Assembly (NCBI GenBank): GCA_965198895.1
Contig: OZ240676.1
Span: 1,178,001-1,242,000, forward strand
Direction: 5' to 3'
From: LMUY01 sp965198895
GTDB lineage: Bacteria; Pseudomonadota; Alphaproteobacteria; Acetobacterales; Acetobacteraceae
DNA length: 64,000 nucleotides
The translations under genes and the position numbers were made by a program. The notes beneath the pieces were generated by a model. The model saw nothing but the letters and a program-made list of their open reading frames with translations. It had not been told where the DNA came from and did not search any database. Shown piece after piece: positions 16,907-24,670 of this stretch (position 1 is its first letter; the number at the start of each line of letters is the position of its first letter).

Positions 16907-18280
16907 TCAGCTGCTCCCGCCACCGAACGAGTTGGCGAAAGCGACGACTGCGTAACCGGCGCCGGCCAGCGTGACGAGCACCGTGATCAGGATGCCAAGG
17001 GCGTTGGTCACCCGCGAGTTCACCCGCGAGCCCATCAGGGCCGGGTCGTTCGCCATCATCAGGAGGAAGACCAGCGCGGGCGGCATCAGCACCGTCGCCA
17101 GCAGGTTTGCATTCAGCGCGATGGCCAGCAACGGGACGCCCGGGATCAGCACGATCGCACCGGCGGCGACCGCCATTCCCAGATTGGCGGCGTAGAATGC
17201 CGGGGCGGTGCGGATCGTCCGATTGAAGCTGTGCCCGGCGCCGCCGATGACCTCACCCACGGCATACGCCGTGCTCGCCGAGATCGTCAGCATCGCCACC
17301 GCCCCGGCCTCGATCAGGCCGAGCGCGAACAGCGCGGCGCCGGGTGCGCCGATGAGCGGCCGGAGTGCCTCGGCATACCCCGTGCCGCCCTGGAGCCCAC
17401 TCGTGTCCACATGATGGGTGAACAGCACCGAGGTGCCGACGACAGCCGCGCATCCGGCGAGCGCCGCCAGGATCGTGCCGATGAGCGTGTCCAGGCGGCC
17501 CTGGCCGATGTCGCGCGGTGTCAGGCCCTTATCGACCGAGGCGCTCTGTTGGAAGAACAACATCCACGGCGTCACCGTCGCGCCGATGTTGGAGGCGACG
17601 ATCAGCAGGAGCGCCTGCACCGTGCCATGCGGCAGCGGCGTCCACGTCGCCATCGCGTCCGCGATCGCGGCCGGGGACGGATGGGCCAGTACCGCCACGA
17701 CCACGAACAGCAGGTTGAACAGCACCAGCCCCATGGTGAAACGTTCCCAGCGCCAATAGCGGCCGCCGCTCGTGCTGATCGCAACCAGCAGGACGGCGAA
17801 GGCGACGGATACGACCGGGGAGATGCCGAAATAGGCCATGCCGACCCGGATGGCGATGATCTCGGTGACCAGCGTGATCAGGTTCGTGACGACCAGGTCG
17901 CCCGCCGACAGCCATCCCCAGAACGGCCCGAACCGCTGGAAGATGAGCTCGCCATAGCCGCGATGGGTCACCGCTCCCAGCCGCATCGCCATTTCCTGTA
18001 CGACATAGGCGGCGAGGAAGGTCACGGCGATGAACGGCAGAAAGAACCCGATGCCATAGGTGGCGCCGGTCGCCGCGTAGGACAGCATGCTCGGCCCGTC
18101 ATTCTCGCCCAGCATGGCGAGCACGCCCGGCCCGGTGAGCAACCAGAGCAGCATCGGCGCCCGCCGGTTCCGGCGTGCATCCAGAACGCGCGTGCGGTCC
18201 TTCGAGCGGCTCAAATCCTCCGGCGTAAGCTCGGCGCGCGCGGGCGGATGGATGGTGGCCGTCATTGCGGCATCACGCAC
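16907..18280 (-). CDS. Nramp-family metal transporter with altered metal-site motifs
   Basis: A 457-residue inner-membrane protein with about eleven hydrophobic segments. The region GPGVLAMLGENDGPSMLSY corresponds to Nramp helix 1 and ASNIGATVTPWMLFFQQ to helix 6. In classical Mn/Fe transporters these read DPGN and A-M-V-M-P-H; here the Asp is kept but Asn becomes Ser, the metal-binding Met becomes Thr and the His becomes Trp. The substrate may therefore not be manganese; related proteins with altered sites include magnesium carriers. A GTG at 18280 or an ATG at 18265 can start it. It follows the phosphohistidine gene by one base and precedes the small membrane protein. Confidence 0.82.
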   Translation of the reverse strand: MRDAAMTATIHPPARAELTPEDLSRSKDRTRVLDARRNRRAPMLLWLLTGPGVLAMLGENDGPSMLSYAATGATYGIGFFLPFIAVTFLAAYVVQEMAMRLGAVTHRGYGELIFQRFGPFWGWLSAGDLVVTNLITLVTEIIAIRVGMAYFGISPVVSVAFAVLLVAISTSGGRYWRWERFTMGLVLFNLLFVVVAVLAHPSPAAIADAMATWTPLPHGTVQALLLIVASNIGATVTPWMLFFQQSASVDKGLTPRDIGQGRLDTLIGTILAALAGCAAVVGTSVLFTHHVDTSGLQGGTGYAEALRPLIGAPGAALFALGLIEAGAVAMLTISASTAYAVGEVIGGAGHSFNRTIRTAPAFYAANLGMAVAAGAIVLIPGVPLLAIALNANLLATVLMPPALVFLLMMANDPALMGSRVNSRVTNALGILITVLVTLAGAGYAVVAFANSFGGGSS

Positions 18281-18281
18281 G

Positions 18282-18569
18282 TTAGGCCGCTGCTAGGCAA
18301 TCCCAGCTTGCGATCGTTTGTAATGCCGCATCCGGCCGCTCGGTGATCACGCTGAGCTGTTCTGCATGAACCGCCCCGCTATTGCCGTCGAGCGCCAGCA
18401 TGTCGCCCTCGTTCAGCAGGACGCCGCCGACCCGGCATTGCCTTCGCGCCAGGTCGATCTCCAGGTCCGGGCAGCCGACCAGGCACACCTTGCCCAATTG
18501 CCGCGCGACCACCGAGGCGTGCGACGTGCGTCCGCCCGAGCCGGTCAGGATGCCGGCGGCCGCTGCCAT
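18282..18569 (-). CDS. Stand-alone PEP-utilising phosphohistidine (swivelling) domain
   Basis: A 95-residue protein that matches the central phosphohistidine domain of pyruvate phosphate dikinase and PEP synthase: GILTGSGGRTSHASVVARQL contains the phosphorylated histidine within TSHA. It lacks both the ATP-grasp and the PEP-binding barrel domains. Codons just upstream of the ATG (reading RPSDIEG) still look like the dikinase and are preceded in frame by a TAG, which suggests either descent from a larger gene or a truncated remnant. A GAGGGG lies directly before the ATG. It lies between the phosphotransacetylase fusion and the Nramp-like gene on the same strand. A function in phosphoryl transfer is possible but unproven. 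Confidence 0.75.
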   Translation of the reverse strand: MAAAAGILTGSGGRTSHASVVARQLGKVCLVGCPDLEIDLARRQCRVGGVLLNEGDMLALDGNSGAVHAEQLSVITERPDAALQTIASWDCLAAA

Positions 18570-18590
18570 CCCCTCGATGTCGGAAGGACG

Positions 18591-18610
18591 AAGGAACTAC
18601 CTACTTAGGC
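18591..18610 (-). promoter_or_regulatory. FixJ-like box overlapping the end of the phosphotransacetylase gene
   Basis: The minus strand reads CGCCTAAGTAGGTAGTTCCT. It contains the AGTAGTTCC-like core of the other boxes in an extended form, and the TAG inside it is the stop codon of the upstream gene. It lies 22 bases before the phosphohistidine gene, close for an activator site. Confidence 0.45.
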
Positions 18611-20055
18611 GTTCGATTTTTTGATGGATCGATGCAACCCGCCGAGCGCGCCATCAGCACGCCCAATGCGCAAGACGCCACTTTCGTGACCGTGCTGTCG
18701 GCCCTGCTCGTCAGCACGATCGGCACGGCCGCCCCCATCACGACGCCCGCTGCCTCGGCGCCTGCGAGGAACGTCAACTGCTTGGCGAGCATGTTGCCTG
18801 CCTCGAGATCGGGCACGACAAGAATGTCCGCCCGCCCCGCGACCGGCGAGACGATGCCCTTCTCCGTGGCGGCCGCGGCGCTGACAGCGTTGTCGAACGC
18901 GAGCGGCCCGTCCAGCAATCCGCCGGTGATCTGGCGGCGATCGGCCATCTTGCACAGCGCGGCGGCGTCGACGGTCGATTGCAGCCTGGGGTTCACCACC
19001 TCGACCGCAGCCAGGATCGCCACGCGTGGGTTGGCGATGCCGATCACGTGGGCGCAGTCGATCGCGTTCTGCACGATGCAAACCTTCTCGGCGAGCGTCG
19101 GGGCGATGTTGATCGCCATGTCCGTCAGCAGCAGCAGCCTTGGGTAGTCCGGCACATCCAGGAGGTAGACGTGGCTGATATGCTTCTCGGTGCGCAAGCC
19201 GGTTTGGCTGGCGACGATCGGATGCATGAACTGGTCGGTGTGCAGATCGCCCTTCATGATCATGGCCACGTCGCCGGCGCGCGCCATCGCGACCGCCTTC
19301 GCCGCCGCGGCCGGCGCGTCCGGCACGTCCACGACGCGAAAACCCGCAATATCCATCGTGCCGGCCTTTGCCACTGCCTGGATCACCGTGGCCGGCCCGA
19401 TCAGCACGGGCACGATCAGCCCGGCCACCGCCGCCGCCAATGCCGCTTGCAGGGATGCAGCATCCACCGGACAGACCACCGCCGTCACGACCGCCGGGCC
19501 AGCGGCGGCGCGCGCCAGGATGGCCTGCATCGCGTCGTGCCGTCCTACGCGCACGTAGGGAAGCACCGCACGCGGCAGCCGCACCTTGGCATCGGGCGCA
19601 CGAATTTCGGCGGTGCCGGTAATGACGGCCTGGCCATCCTGGTTGCGGCAAACGCAATCCAGCGTCACATCCCCGGCGCCCAGGGTTTTGCCGGGCCTTT
19701 TCTCGGTTACCGTCACCGTGGCCGTGATCGTATCGCCGATGCCGACCGGGTGGCGGAAGCGTAGGTTCTGGCCCAAATAGATCGTCCCGGGCCCGGGAAG
19801 CCGAGTCCCCAAAACGGCCGAGATCAGCCCGGCGCCCCACATACCGTGGATGATGATATGGTGGAACAGGTCGGTTGCCGCGTAAGCCGGATCGACATGC
19901 GCCGGATTGAAATCCCCGGTGGCGGCCGCGAACAGATCGATGTCACGCTGAGCCACGGTATGCGAAAGGCTCGCGGTGTCACCCAGAGCGATTTCGTCGA
20001 AAGGCCGGTTTTCCAGGATTTCATCGTCGGGGACGCCAAGAGGGAGGTCAGGCAT
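18601..20055 (-). CDS. MaoC-like hydratase / phosphate acetyl(butyryl)transferase fusion
   Basis: A 484-residue protein. Residues 15-150 form a MaoC-type hot-dog domain (the FAAATGDFNPAHVDPAYA motif carries the hydratase Asp/His pair). Residues 165-470 form a PTA/PTB phosphotransacylase domain (MKGDLHTDQFMHPI, LLLTDMAINIAPT, ILVVPDLEAGNMLAKQL). This fusion is known and annotated elsewhere as bifunctional enoyl-CoA hydratase/phosphate acetyltransferase. It would turn acyl-CoA plus phosphate into acyl phosphate for substrate-level ATP formation, matching acetyl-CoA from PFOR, but no acetate kinase gene is next to it in this window. Translation begins at ATG 20055, overlapping a short upstream open frame. 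A FixJ-like box lies 116 bases upstream. Confidence 0.9.
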   Translation of the reverse strand: MPDLPLGVPDDEILENRPFDEIALGDTASLSHTVAQRDIDLFAAATGDFNPAHVDPAYAATDLFHHIIIHGMWGAGLISAVLGTRLPGPGTIYLGQNLRFRHPVGIGDTITATVTVTEKRPGKTLGAGDVTLDCVCRNQDGQAVITGTAEIRAPDAKVRLPRAVLPYVRVGRHDAMQAILARAAAGPAVVTAVVCPVDAASLQAALAAAVAGLIVPVLIGPATVIQAVAKAGTMDIAGFRVVDVPDAPAAAAKAVAMARAGDVAMIMKGDLHTDQFMHPIVASQTGLRTEKHISHVYLLDVPDYPRLLLLTDMAINIAPTLAEKVCIVQNAIDCAHVIGIANPRVAILAAVEVVNPRLQSTVDAAALCKMADRRQITGGLLDGPLAFDNAVSAAAATEKGIVSPVAGRADILVVPDLEAGNMLAKQLTFLAGAEAAGVVMGAAVPIVLTSRADSTVTKVASCALGVLMARSAGCIDPSKNRTPK

Positions 20056-20095
20056 ACGAAATCCCGCGTGTGGTGACGTCGTCGATCTCGACCAT
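20048..20095 (-). CDS. Possible 15-codon leader frame coupled to the phosphotransacetylase gene
   Basis: ATG at 20095 is preceded by GAGGG at a normal distance and encodes MVEIDDVTTRGISYA before TGA. The ATG of the phosphotransacetylase gene lies inside its last codons and has no good ribosome-binding site of its own, so translational coupling is plausible. It could also be the tail of a lost gene. No homology is recognisable. Confidence 0.35.
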   Translation of the reverse strand: MVEIDDVTTRGISYA

Positions 20096-20170
20096 GGTGT
20101 GAGCCCTCGTATGTTGAGCCAAAGCTGCCCCTATGCCCGATGATGGGCCGATCGAGCCGGCGCAATCAGC

Positions 20171-20186
20171 TTCGGAAAATACTCAG
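20171..20186 (-). promoter_or_regulatory. FixJ-like box upstream of the MaoC-phosphotransacetylase gene
   Basis: The minus strand reads CTGAGTATTTTCCGAA, one base different from the 4330 and 5444 copies over the core. It also shares the adjoining CCGGACTGAGTA context with the hoxF copy. It lies 116 bases before the gene start and 76 before the leader frame. Confidence 0.55.
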
Positions 20187-20272
20187 TCCGGTCGGGCGCT
20201 GTCCGCTGTGGTCGTAGCCAAGCAGCGCGGCCTCCGTCGGATCCGGCAACCTGACGCTCAGGCAGGTTGGGA

Positions 20273-20959
20273 TCAAGGCTGGTGGTTGTTGGGCTGGTCA
20301 CGGCCGGTCACCGCGTCCGAAGCGGCACGGCGCCAGCCTTCGGCCAAGCCTTCCATGCCCGACAGTTCGGCAAGCTCGTCCGGCGTCGCCGCACGATGCA
20401 GGAGGCTCTTGGCGAGCCGCCTCACCGACCAGGTTGGGTTCGGGCGTGTCGCAAGCAGGACGGGATCGCCGTGGCCGATGGAGCCTTCTCGCACCACCCG
20501 CGCGTACCAGCCGGATCGGCCCGATCGCACCATGGCTTGCGGCAACCGCCTGTCGCCGAAATACAGCGCCAGCTTGAAGCAGGGCTGACGGAATTGCGTC
20601 ACCTGAAGCCGCGCCGAGCCGATGTCGAGCACGTCGCCGATGCAGGTCGTGTCCTCGTCCAGGCCGGATACGGTCAGGTTCTCGCCAAAGCCGCCGGCCC
20701 GGAGCAGCGCCGCATGCTCGGGCAGCGCATCGGACCACCAGGCGTAATGGGCGCCGGGATAAACGTAGACGGCCTTGTCGGGCCCGCCATGGACGGCGAG
20801 GTCGGCTTGCGCATCCCCCTCCAGGCCGAGACGCCCGACCGCGACGCGGCCAGCCGCCGCGATCTTGCGGAAGCCGCTCGGGACGCCATTCGGTCCTAGG
20901 GGCGCGACGGGGCCGACCTGCACCGACCGGATCACGGCCACGGACAGGTCGCTCGTCAT
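20273..20959 (-). CDS. MOSC-domain protein (YiiM-like)
   Basis: A 228-residue soluble protein with the MOSC fold known from molybdenum-cofactor sulfurases and from YiiM, which handles N-hydroxylated substrates. Motifs visible are GLEGDAQADLAVHGGPDKAVYVYP near residue 45, GGFGENLTVSGLDE near 90, and FRQPCFKLA with the conserved cysteine near 127, the cofactor-binding position. The C-terminal 70 residues form the usual helical extension. Its ATG overlaps the stop of the alpha/beta hydrolase gene by four bases, so it is the last gene of that operon. The substrate is unknown. Confidence 0.88.
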   Translation of the reverse strand: MTSDLSVAVIRSVQVGPVAPLGPNGVPSGFRKIAAAGRVAVGRLGLEGDAQADLAVHGGPDKAVYVYPGAHYAWWSDALPEHAALLRAGGFGENLTVSGLDEDTTCIGDVLDIGSARLQVTQFRQPCFKLALYFGDRRLPQAMVRSGRSGWYARVVREGSIGHGDPVLLATRPNPTWSVRRLAKSLLHRAATPDELAELSGMEGLAEGWRRAASDAVTGRDQPNNHQP

Positions 20960-21906
20960 GGCAAGGTGCCCTTCTGCTTGGCCATGAAATTGAGAATGAG
21001 GCTGGCAATCCCGTCATTCTTCTCCTCCAGCGCGAAGTGGCCGGCGTCCAGCAGGTGGATCTCCGCATCCGGCAGGTCGGCGTGGTAGGCGGTCGCACCC
21101 GCGGCGATGAAGGACGGGTCATTGGCGCCCCAGGCGATCAGCGTCGGCGGCTTGTGTTCGCGCAGCCACGCCTGCCAGGCGGGGTAGGCTGCGACGTTCG
21201 TGCGGTAGTCGTAGAGCAGGGCCGCCTGGATCTCACGCTGGCCGGGCCGCGAGAGATGGGCGAACTCGTCGTTCCAGCTGTCCGGGTCATAGGCATCCGG
21301 ATGCGACGTGCCGGCCAGGTGTCGCTGCTTCGTCGCCTCAAAGGACATAAAGGCGTCGACGACCTCCGGGTGCGCTTTCGGATCGGCCCAAAACTGCGCG
21401 ATCTGTGCCCATTTCGGTCCAAGCCCCTCTTGGTAGGCATTGCCGTTCTGGACGATCAGCGCCTGCAGCCGCTCGGGATGGGCCAGGATGATGCGGTAAC
21501 CGACCGGTGCCCCGTAGTCGAACAGGTAGAGCGTGTAGCGGCTGACCTTGAGCTGATCGAGCAGGGCGCCGATCGTCCCGGCGAGGTGGTCGAAGGTGTA
21601 GGTGTACTCTGCCGGCGACGGGGCGTCGCTTTGTCCGAAACCCGGGAAATCCGGTGCAACCACGTGATAATGCGTCGCCAGCATGGGGATCAGCATCGCA
21701 TATCCCCGCGACGACGAGGGGAACCCTTGCAGCAGGACGATGGTGGGCGCGTCCCTGGGACCCGCCTCCCGGTAGAAAACCCCGACGCCGTCGACCTGGG
21801 CCCGGTGATACGTGGTCGTCGCCGTGGTCGCCGGGACGGGGGCGGCGACCGCCGCGCCCGCCAGCGCCGCGCCGAGGATCGCGGCTCCAACCGTTCTGAG
21901 TGTCAT
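20956..21906 (-). CDS. Secreted alpha/beta hydrolase with Asp nucleophile (haloalkane dehalogenase/epoxide hydrolase-like)
   Basis: A 316-residue protein. Residues 1-22 form a signal peptide (hydrophobic core ending AAVAAPVPA), so it is probably periplasmic. The oxyanion region is LLQGFPSSS; the nucleophile elbow is FDYGAPVG, where Asp takes the place of the usual Ser, as in dehalogenases and epoxide hydrolases. WGANDPSF and DAGHFALEE supply the acid and the catalytic histidine. It follows a degenerate dehydrogenase remnant and precedes the MOSC gene in the operon. It resembles the cytoplasmic hydrolase at 22494 (same DYGAPVG and QNGNAY motifs), so the two are paralogues. Confidence 0.88.
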   Translation of the reverse strand: MTLRTVGAAILGAALAGAAVAAPVPATTATTTYHRAQVDGVGVFYREAGPRDAPTIVLLQGFPSSSRGYAMLIPMLATHYHVVAPDFPGFGQSDAPSPAEYTYTFDHLAGTIGALLDQLKVSRYTLYLFDYGAPVGYRIILAHPERLQALIVQNGNAYQEGLGPKWAQIAQFWADPKAHPEVVDAFMSFEATKQRHLAGTSHPDAYDPDSWNDEFAHLSRPGQREIQAALLYDYRTNVAAYPAWQAWLREHKPPTLIAWGANDPSFIAAGATAYHADLPDAEIHLLDAGHFALEEKNDGIASLILNFMAKQKGTLP

Positions 21907-21948
21907 CGTCCTGCTCCTTCCAATGAGGTCGGCTGAATGGGGTGGACA

Positions 21949-22017
21949 TTACCGATGCATGGCCGTCGCGCGTCCGATGCCGCGGCTCGCGCCGGTGGCG
22001 ATGGCCACACGGTCCAT
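21949..22017 (-). pseudogene. Remnant of a short-chain dehydrogenase/reductase gene
   Basis: Starting at an ATG that overlaps the SnoaL-like stop (TGATG), the frame reads MDRVAIATGASRGIGRATAM, which is the N-terminal NAD(P)-binding TGxxxGIG motif of the SDR family, and then stops at TAA after 22 codons. The other 230 or so residues of such an enzyme are missing, so the gene has been deleted down to its first strand-turn-helix. Confidence 0.75.
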
Positions 22018-22403
22018 CAGACGCGCGCCTGGGCGATGGCCAGCGTGTCGATGTACTGGCGGAAGGTGGTGATCCTGCCATCGCTGACGGTCCAGACGTG
22101 CGCGTAACGCGCTTCGCAGGTCTTACCGGTGGCGCCATGGACGCCTTTGAAATCGCCGAGCGACACCACGGTCCCACCCTCGGTGACGAACTCGGTGGGC
22201 ACGAGCGAGAAGCTGGTCCACTCGGCCATCAACGGTTTGAACAGCCCCTCGGCGACGGCACTGGGGCCGCGGCCCTCGACCTTGTAGTGCCACATGGTGG
22301 TCCACTGGATGTCGGGAGCCATCAGGCCCAGGGCGCCAGGGGCGTCGCCAGTGGCGAGCTTGCCGTAGAAGTTGCGGATGATGTCTGTCGGGGTGGCGGT
22401 CAT
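22017..22403 (-). CDS. SnoaL/NTF2-like protein
   Basis: A 128-residue protein with the NTF2-like cone fold: an opening helix (IIRNFYGKLATGDAPGALGLMAPDIQW), a middle strand region (VVSLGDFKGVHGATGK) and the typical ending WTVSDGRITTFRQYIDTL. Proteins of this type bind small ligands or act as isomerases, cyclases or hydratases. It lies between the two paralogous hydrolases and directly before the dehydrogenase remnant, so it was probably part of a catabolic operon controlled by the divergent LysR gene. No catalytic residue can be assigned with confidence. Confidence 0.82.
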   Translation of the reverse strand: MTATPTDIIRNFYGKLATGDAPGALGLMAPDIQWTTMWHYKVEGRGPSAVAEGLFKPLMAEWTSFSLVPTEFVTEGGTVVSLGDFKGVHGATGKTCEARYAHVWTVSDGRITTFRQYIDTLAIAQARV

Positions 22404-22493
22404 GATCAGCCTCTGTCAGAGGAGGCGCGCTCGGCGGCCTCGGAGAGCAGGTGGGGGCCGGGCGCCCCGAGGGGCGTGCGACCTCAGTCGGGG

Positions 22494-23354
22494 TCAGTGC
22501 AGGTGCTTGCCGAGGAAGTCGCGCATGGCGGCGCCAATCTCGCGGGCGTGGGTCTCCAGGGCGAAGTGGCCGCTGTCGACGAAGCGGATGTCGGCGTCCG
22601 GGACGTCCCGCTTGAAGGCCTCGGCACCTGCCGGGACGAAGAACGGATCGTTCTTGCCCCAGATGGCCAGCACCGGCGGTCGCTTGTCGCGCAGATAGGC
22701 CTGGATATTCCCATAGAGGGCGACGTTGGTCTTGTAGTCGCCCAGCAGGTCCAGCTGGATCTCGTCGCTGCCCGGCCGCGCCAGATAGAAGTCGTCAAGG
22801 TTGCGGCCGTCGGGCGACACCAGCGCCGGGTCGCTCACGCCGTGGGTGTACTGGAACAGGGTGGTCTGCGGGGCCAGGAAGCCGCGCAGGGCGTCCCGGT
22901 TGGCCTGCGTCGGCTCGTCCCAATATGCCTTGGTCGGCGCCCAGGCGTCGGACAAGCCTTCCACGTAGGCGTTGCCGTTTTGGGAGACGATCGCGCTGAT
23001 GCGGTCAGGATGGGCCAGCGCCAGACGGAACCCGACCGGGGCGCCGTAGTCGAACACGTAGATGGCGAACCGTTCAAGGCCGAGCACTTCGGTGAAGCGG
23101 CCGATCACCGTGGCGATGCTGTCGAAGGTGTAGGTGAAGACGTCACGGACGGGTTGCTCGGTCAGGCCGAAGCCGGGCAGGTCCGGGGCGACGACGTGAT
23201 AGGTGCCGGCCAGCTCCGGGATCAGGTCGCGGAACATGTGGCTGGCGCTGGGAAAGCCGTGCAGCAGCAGCACGGTCGGCGCGCTCGGGTCGCCGGCAGA
23301 TCGGTAGAACACCTTCAGGCCGTCGACGTCGACGGTTTCAAAGCGGACGGTCAT
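22494..23354 (-). CDS. Cytoplasmic alpha/beta hydrolase with Asp nucleophile
   Basis: A 286-residue protein without signal peptide. Motifs are LLLHGFPSASHMFRDLIPEL (oxyanion hole), FDYGAPVGFRLALAHP (nucleophile elbow with Asp), IWGKNDPFF and DSGHFALET (catalytic His). It is closest in style to epoxide hydrolases and haloalkane dehalogenases. The open frame continues upstream but the ATG at 23354 gives the standard N-terminus MTVRFETVDVDGLKVFYR. It is the first gene of the operon running to the MOSC gene and is divergent from the LysR gene, which is probably its regulator. Confidence 0.88.
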   Translation of the reverse strand: MTVRFETVDVDGLKVFYRSAGDPSAPTVLLLHGFPSASHMFRDLIPELAGTYHVVAPDLPGFGLTEQPVRDVFTYTFDSIATVIGRFTEVLGLERFAIYVFDYGAPVGFRLALAHPDRISAIVSQNGNAYVEGLSDAWAPTKAYWDEPTQANRDALRGFLAPQTTLFQYTHGVSDPALVSPDGRNLDDFYLARPGSDEIQLDLLGDYKTNVALYGNIQAYLRDKRPPVLAIWGKNDPFFVPAGAEAFKRDVPDADIRFVDSGHFALETHAREIGAAMRDFLGKHLH

Positions 23355-23450
23355 CACGCGGTTCCTCGGATCTTGCGGCCTCGACCGCGTTGCTGGACGT
23401 GAGGGATGTCGGCCTTTCCAGGCCGGCCGGGCAGCGGTCGGGGCCGGGAA

Positions 23451-23477
23451 GCGCCCTTCCACCCAGTGGAAGGGCGC
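23451..23477. promoter_or_regulatory. Perfect 10-bp dyad, candidate LysR operator
   Basis: GCGCCCTTCC and GGAAGGGCGC are perfect inverted arms separated by seven bases. The centre contains the T-N11-A pattern of LysR-type sites. It lies in the 171-base gap between the hydrolase operon and the LysR gene, about 50 bases before the LysR start. Confidence 0.6.
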
Positions 23478-23525
23478 TGGCCCCGCGACTAGGATGGGGA
23501 CGACATTCCACATTCTGGCAGGCTC

Positions 23526-24431
23526 ATGGACCGTCTGGACGCGATGCAGGTGATGCTCACGGCGGTGGAGTGCGGCAGCCTGTCCAAGGCCAGCCGCAAG
23601 CTCGGCCAGCCGCTCGCCACCGTGAGCCGCAAGGTGTCCGAGCTCGAAAGCCACCTGAAGGCGGACCTGTTGATCCGCTCGTCCAGAGGGCTGGAGCTGA
23701 CGCAAGCTGGCCGGACCTACATCGAGTCAGCCAAGGCCATTTTGGAGCAGCTGAACGAGGCCGAGCGCGCCGCAGCCGGCGAGTACACCCAGCCCAAGGG
23801 CGATCTTGTCGTCACCGTCCCGACGATGTTCGGCCGGTTGCACGTCCTGCCCGTCGTCACCGCGTTCCTGGCGGCGTTTCCCCAGGTCTCCATCGAGCTG
23901 ATGCTGACCGACCGCGTGGCCCACTTCCTCGACGACCACGTCGACGTGGCCCTGCGGATCGGCGACCTGCCGGACAGCGGCCTGATCGCGACCCGGCTGG
24001 GCGCCGTGCGCCGGGTCACGTGCGCCAGCCCGGCATACTTGGCCTCGCGCGCGGCACCGGCCGTCCCGCAGGATCTCGCCGGCCACGACGTCATCTCGTT
24101 CGAACGCGTATCGTCCCCCACCACATGGCGCTACTGGTCGGAGGGGAACGAGCTCGCCGTGACCTTCAGCTCGCGTCTCAGCGTCAGCACCATCGAAGCC
24201 GCGATCGATGCGGGCGTGGCGGGCGCAGGGGTGGTCAGGGCCGTGTCATACCAGGTCGCCGACCATGTGCGCGGTGGTCGGCTGCGACTGGTGCTCGAAG
24301 CCTACGAGCCTACCCCCCGTCCGGTGCATCTGGTCTACGACAAGCAAAACCGCCTGCCGCTCAAGCTGCGCGCCTTTGTCGATTTCGTCGTTCCGCGCCT
24401 GCGGGACCGCCTGGTAGCCGTTGCGCTCTAG
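23526..24431 (+). CDS. LysR-family transcriptional regulator
   Basis: A 301-residue regulator. Residues 4-62 form the winged helix-turn-helix (GSLSKASRKLGQPLATVSRKVSELE), followed by the linker helix and a substrate-binding domain with two lobes. The C-terminal half fits the CrgA/DsdC-like group that controls neighbouring catabolic genes. It is divergent from the hydrolase operon, with a perfect dyad in between, so it probably regulates that operon and itself. The inducer is unknown. Confidence 0.92.
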   Translation: MDRLDAMQVMLTAVECGSLSKASRKLGQPLATVSRKVSELESHLKADLLIRSSRGLELTQAGRTYIESAKAILEQLNEAERAAAGEYTQPKGDLVVTVPTMFGRLHVLPVVTAFLAAFPQVSIELMLTDRVAHFLDDHVDVALRIGDLPDSGLIATRLGAVRRVTCASPAYLASRAAPAVPQDLAGHDVISFERVSSPTTWRYWSEGNELAVTFSSRLSVSTIEAAIDAGVAGAGVVRAVSYQVADHVRGGRLRLVLEAYEPTPRPVHLVYDKQNRLPLKLRAFVDFVVPRLRDRLVAVAL

Positions 24432-24609
24432 CAGGCTGCTTCGCCGCATTCGTCGTCGGTACGCTCGACCGTGCCGCGGTGAACCATGGCCATCGCCGAC
24501 GGTTCACAGATATGGCCAAAGAGGAACCGGCGACAGTGGGCTAACGCCGGCTATCGAGAAGCCGGCCGGAACACTTGCACATCCGGGATTCTACGCAAAG
24601 CGGAAGGCC

Positions 24610-24617
24610 CGTTTACG
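24610..24617. repeat. Left target-site duplication of the IS66 element
   Basis: CGTTTACG directly precedes the left inverted repeat and is repeated directly after the right one at 29598-29605. Eight bases is the duplication length of the IS66 family. Confidence 0.88.
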
Positions 24618-24670
24618 GTAAGCGGTGCGTCGGCGACATCTGGCGGCTCGTGACCCGAGTATGATCGGGT

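Noticed and set aside
24479..24507. Inverted repeat GTGAACC...GGTTCAC after the LysR gene as terminator
   Set aside because: The loop is 15 bases and there is no T-run, so a factor-independent terminator is not supported.
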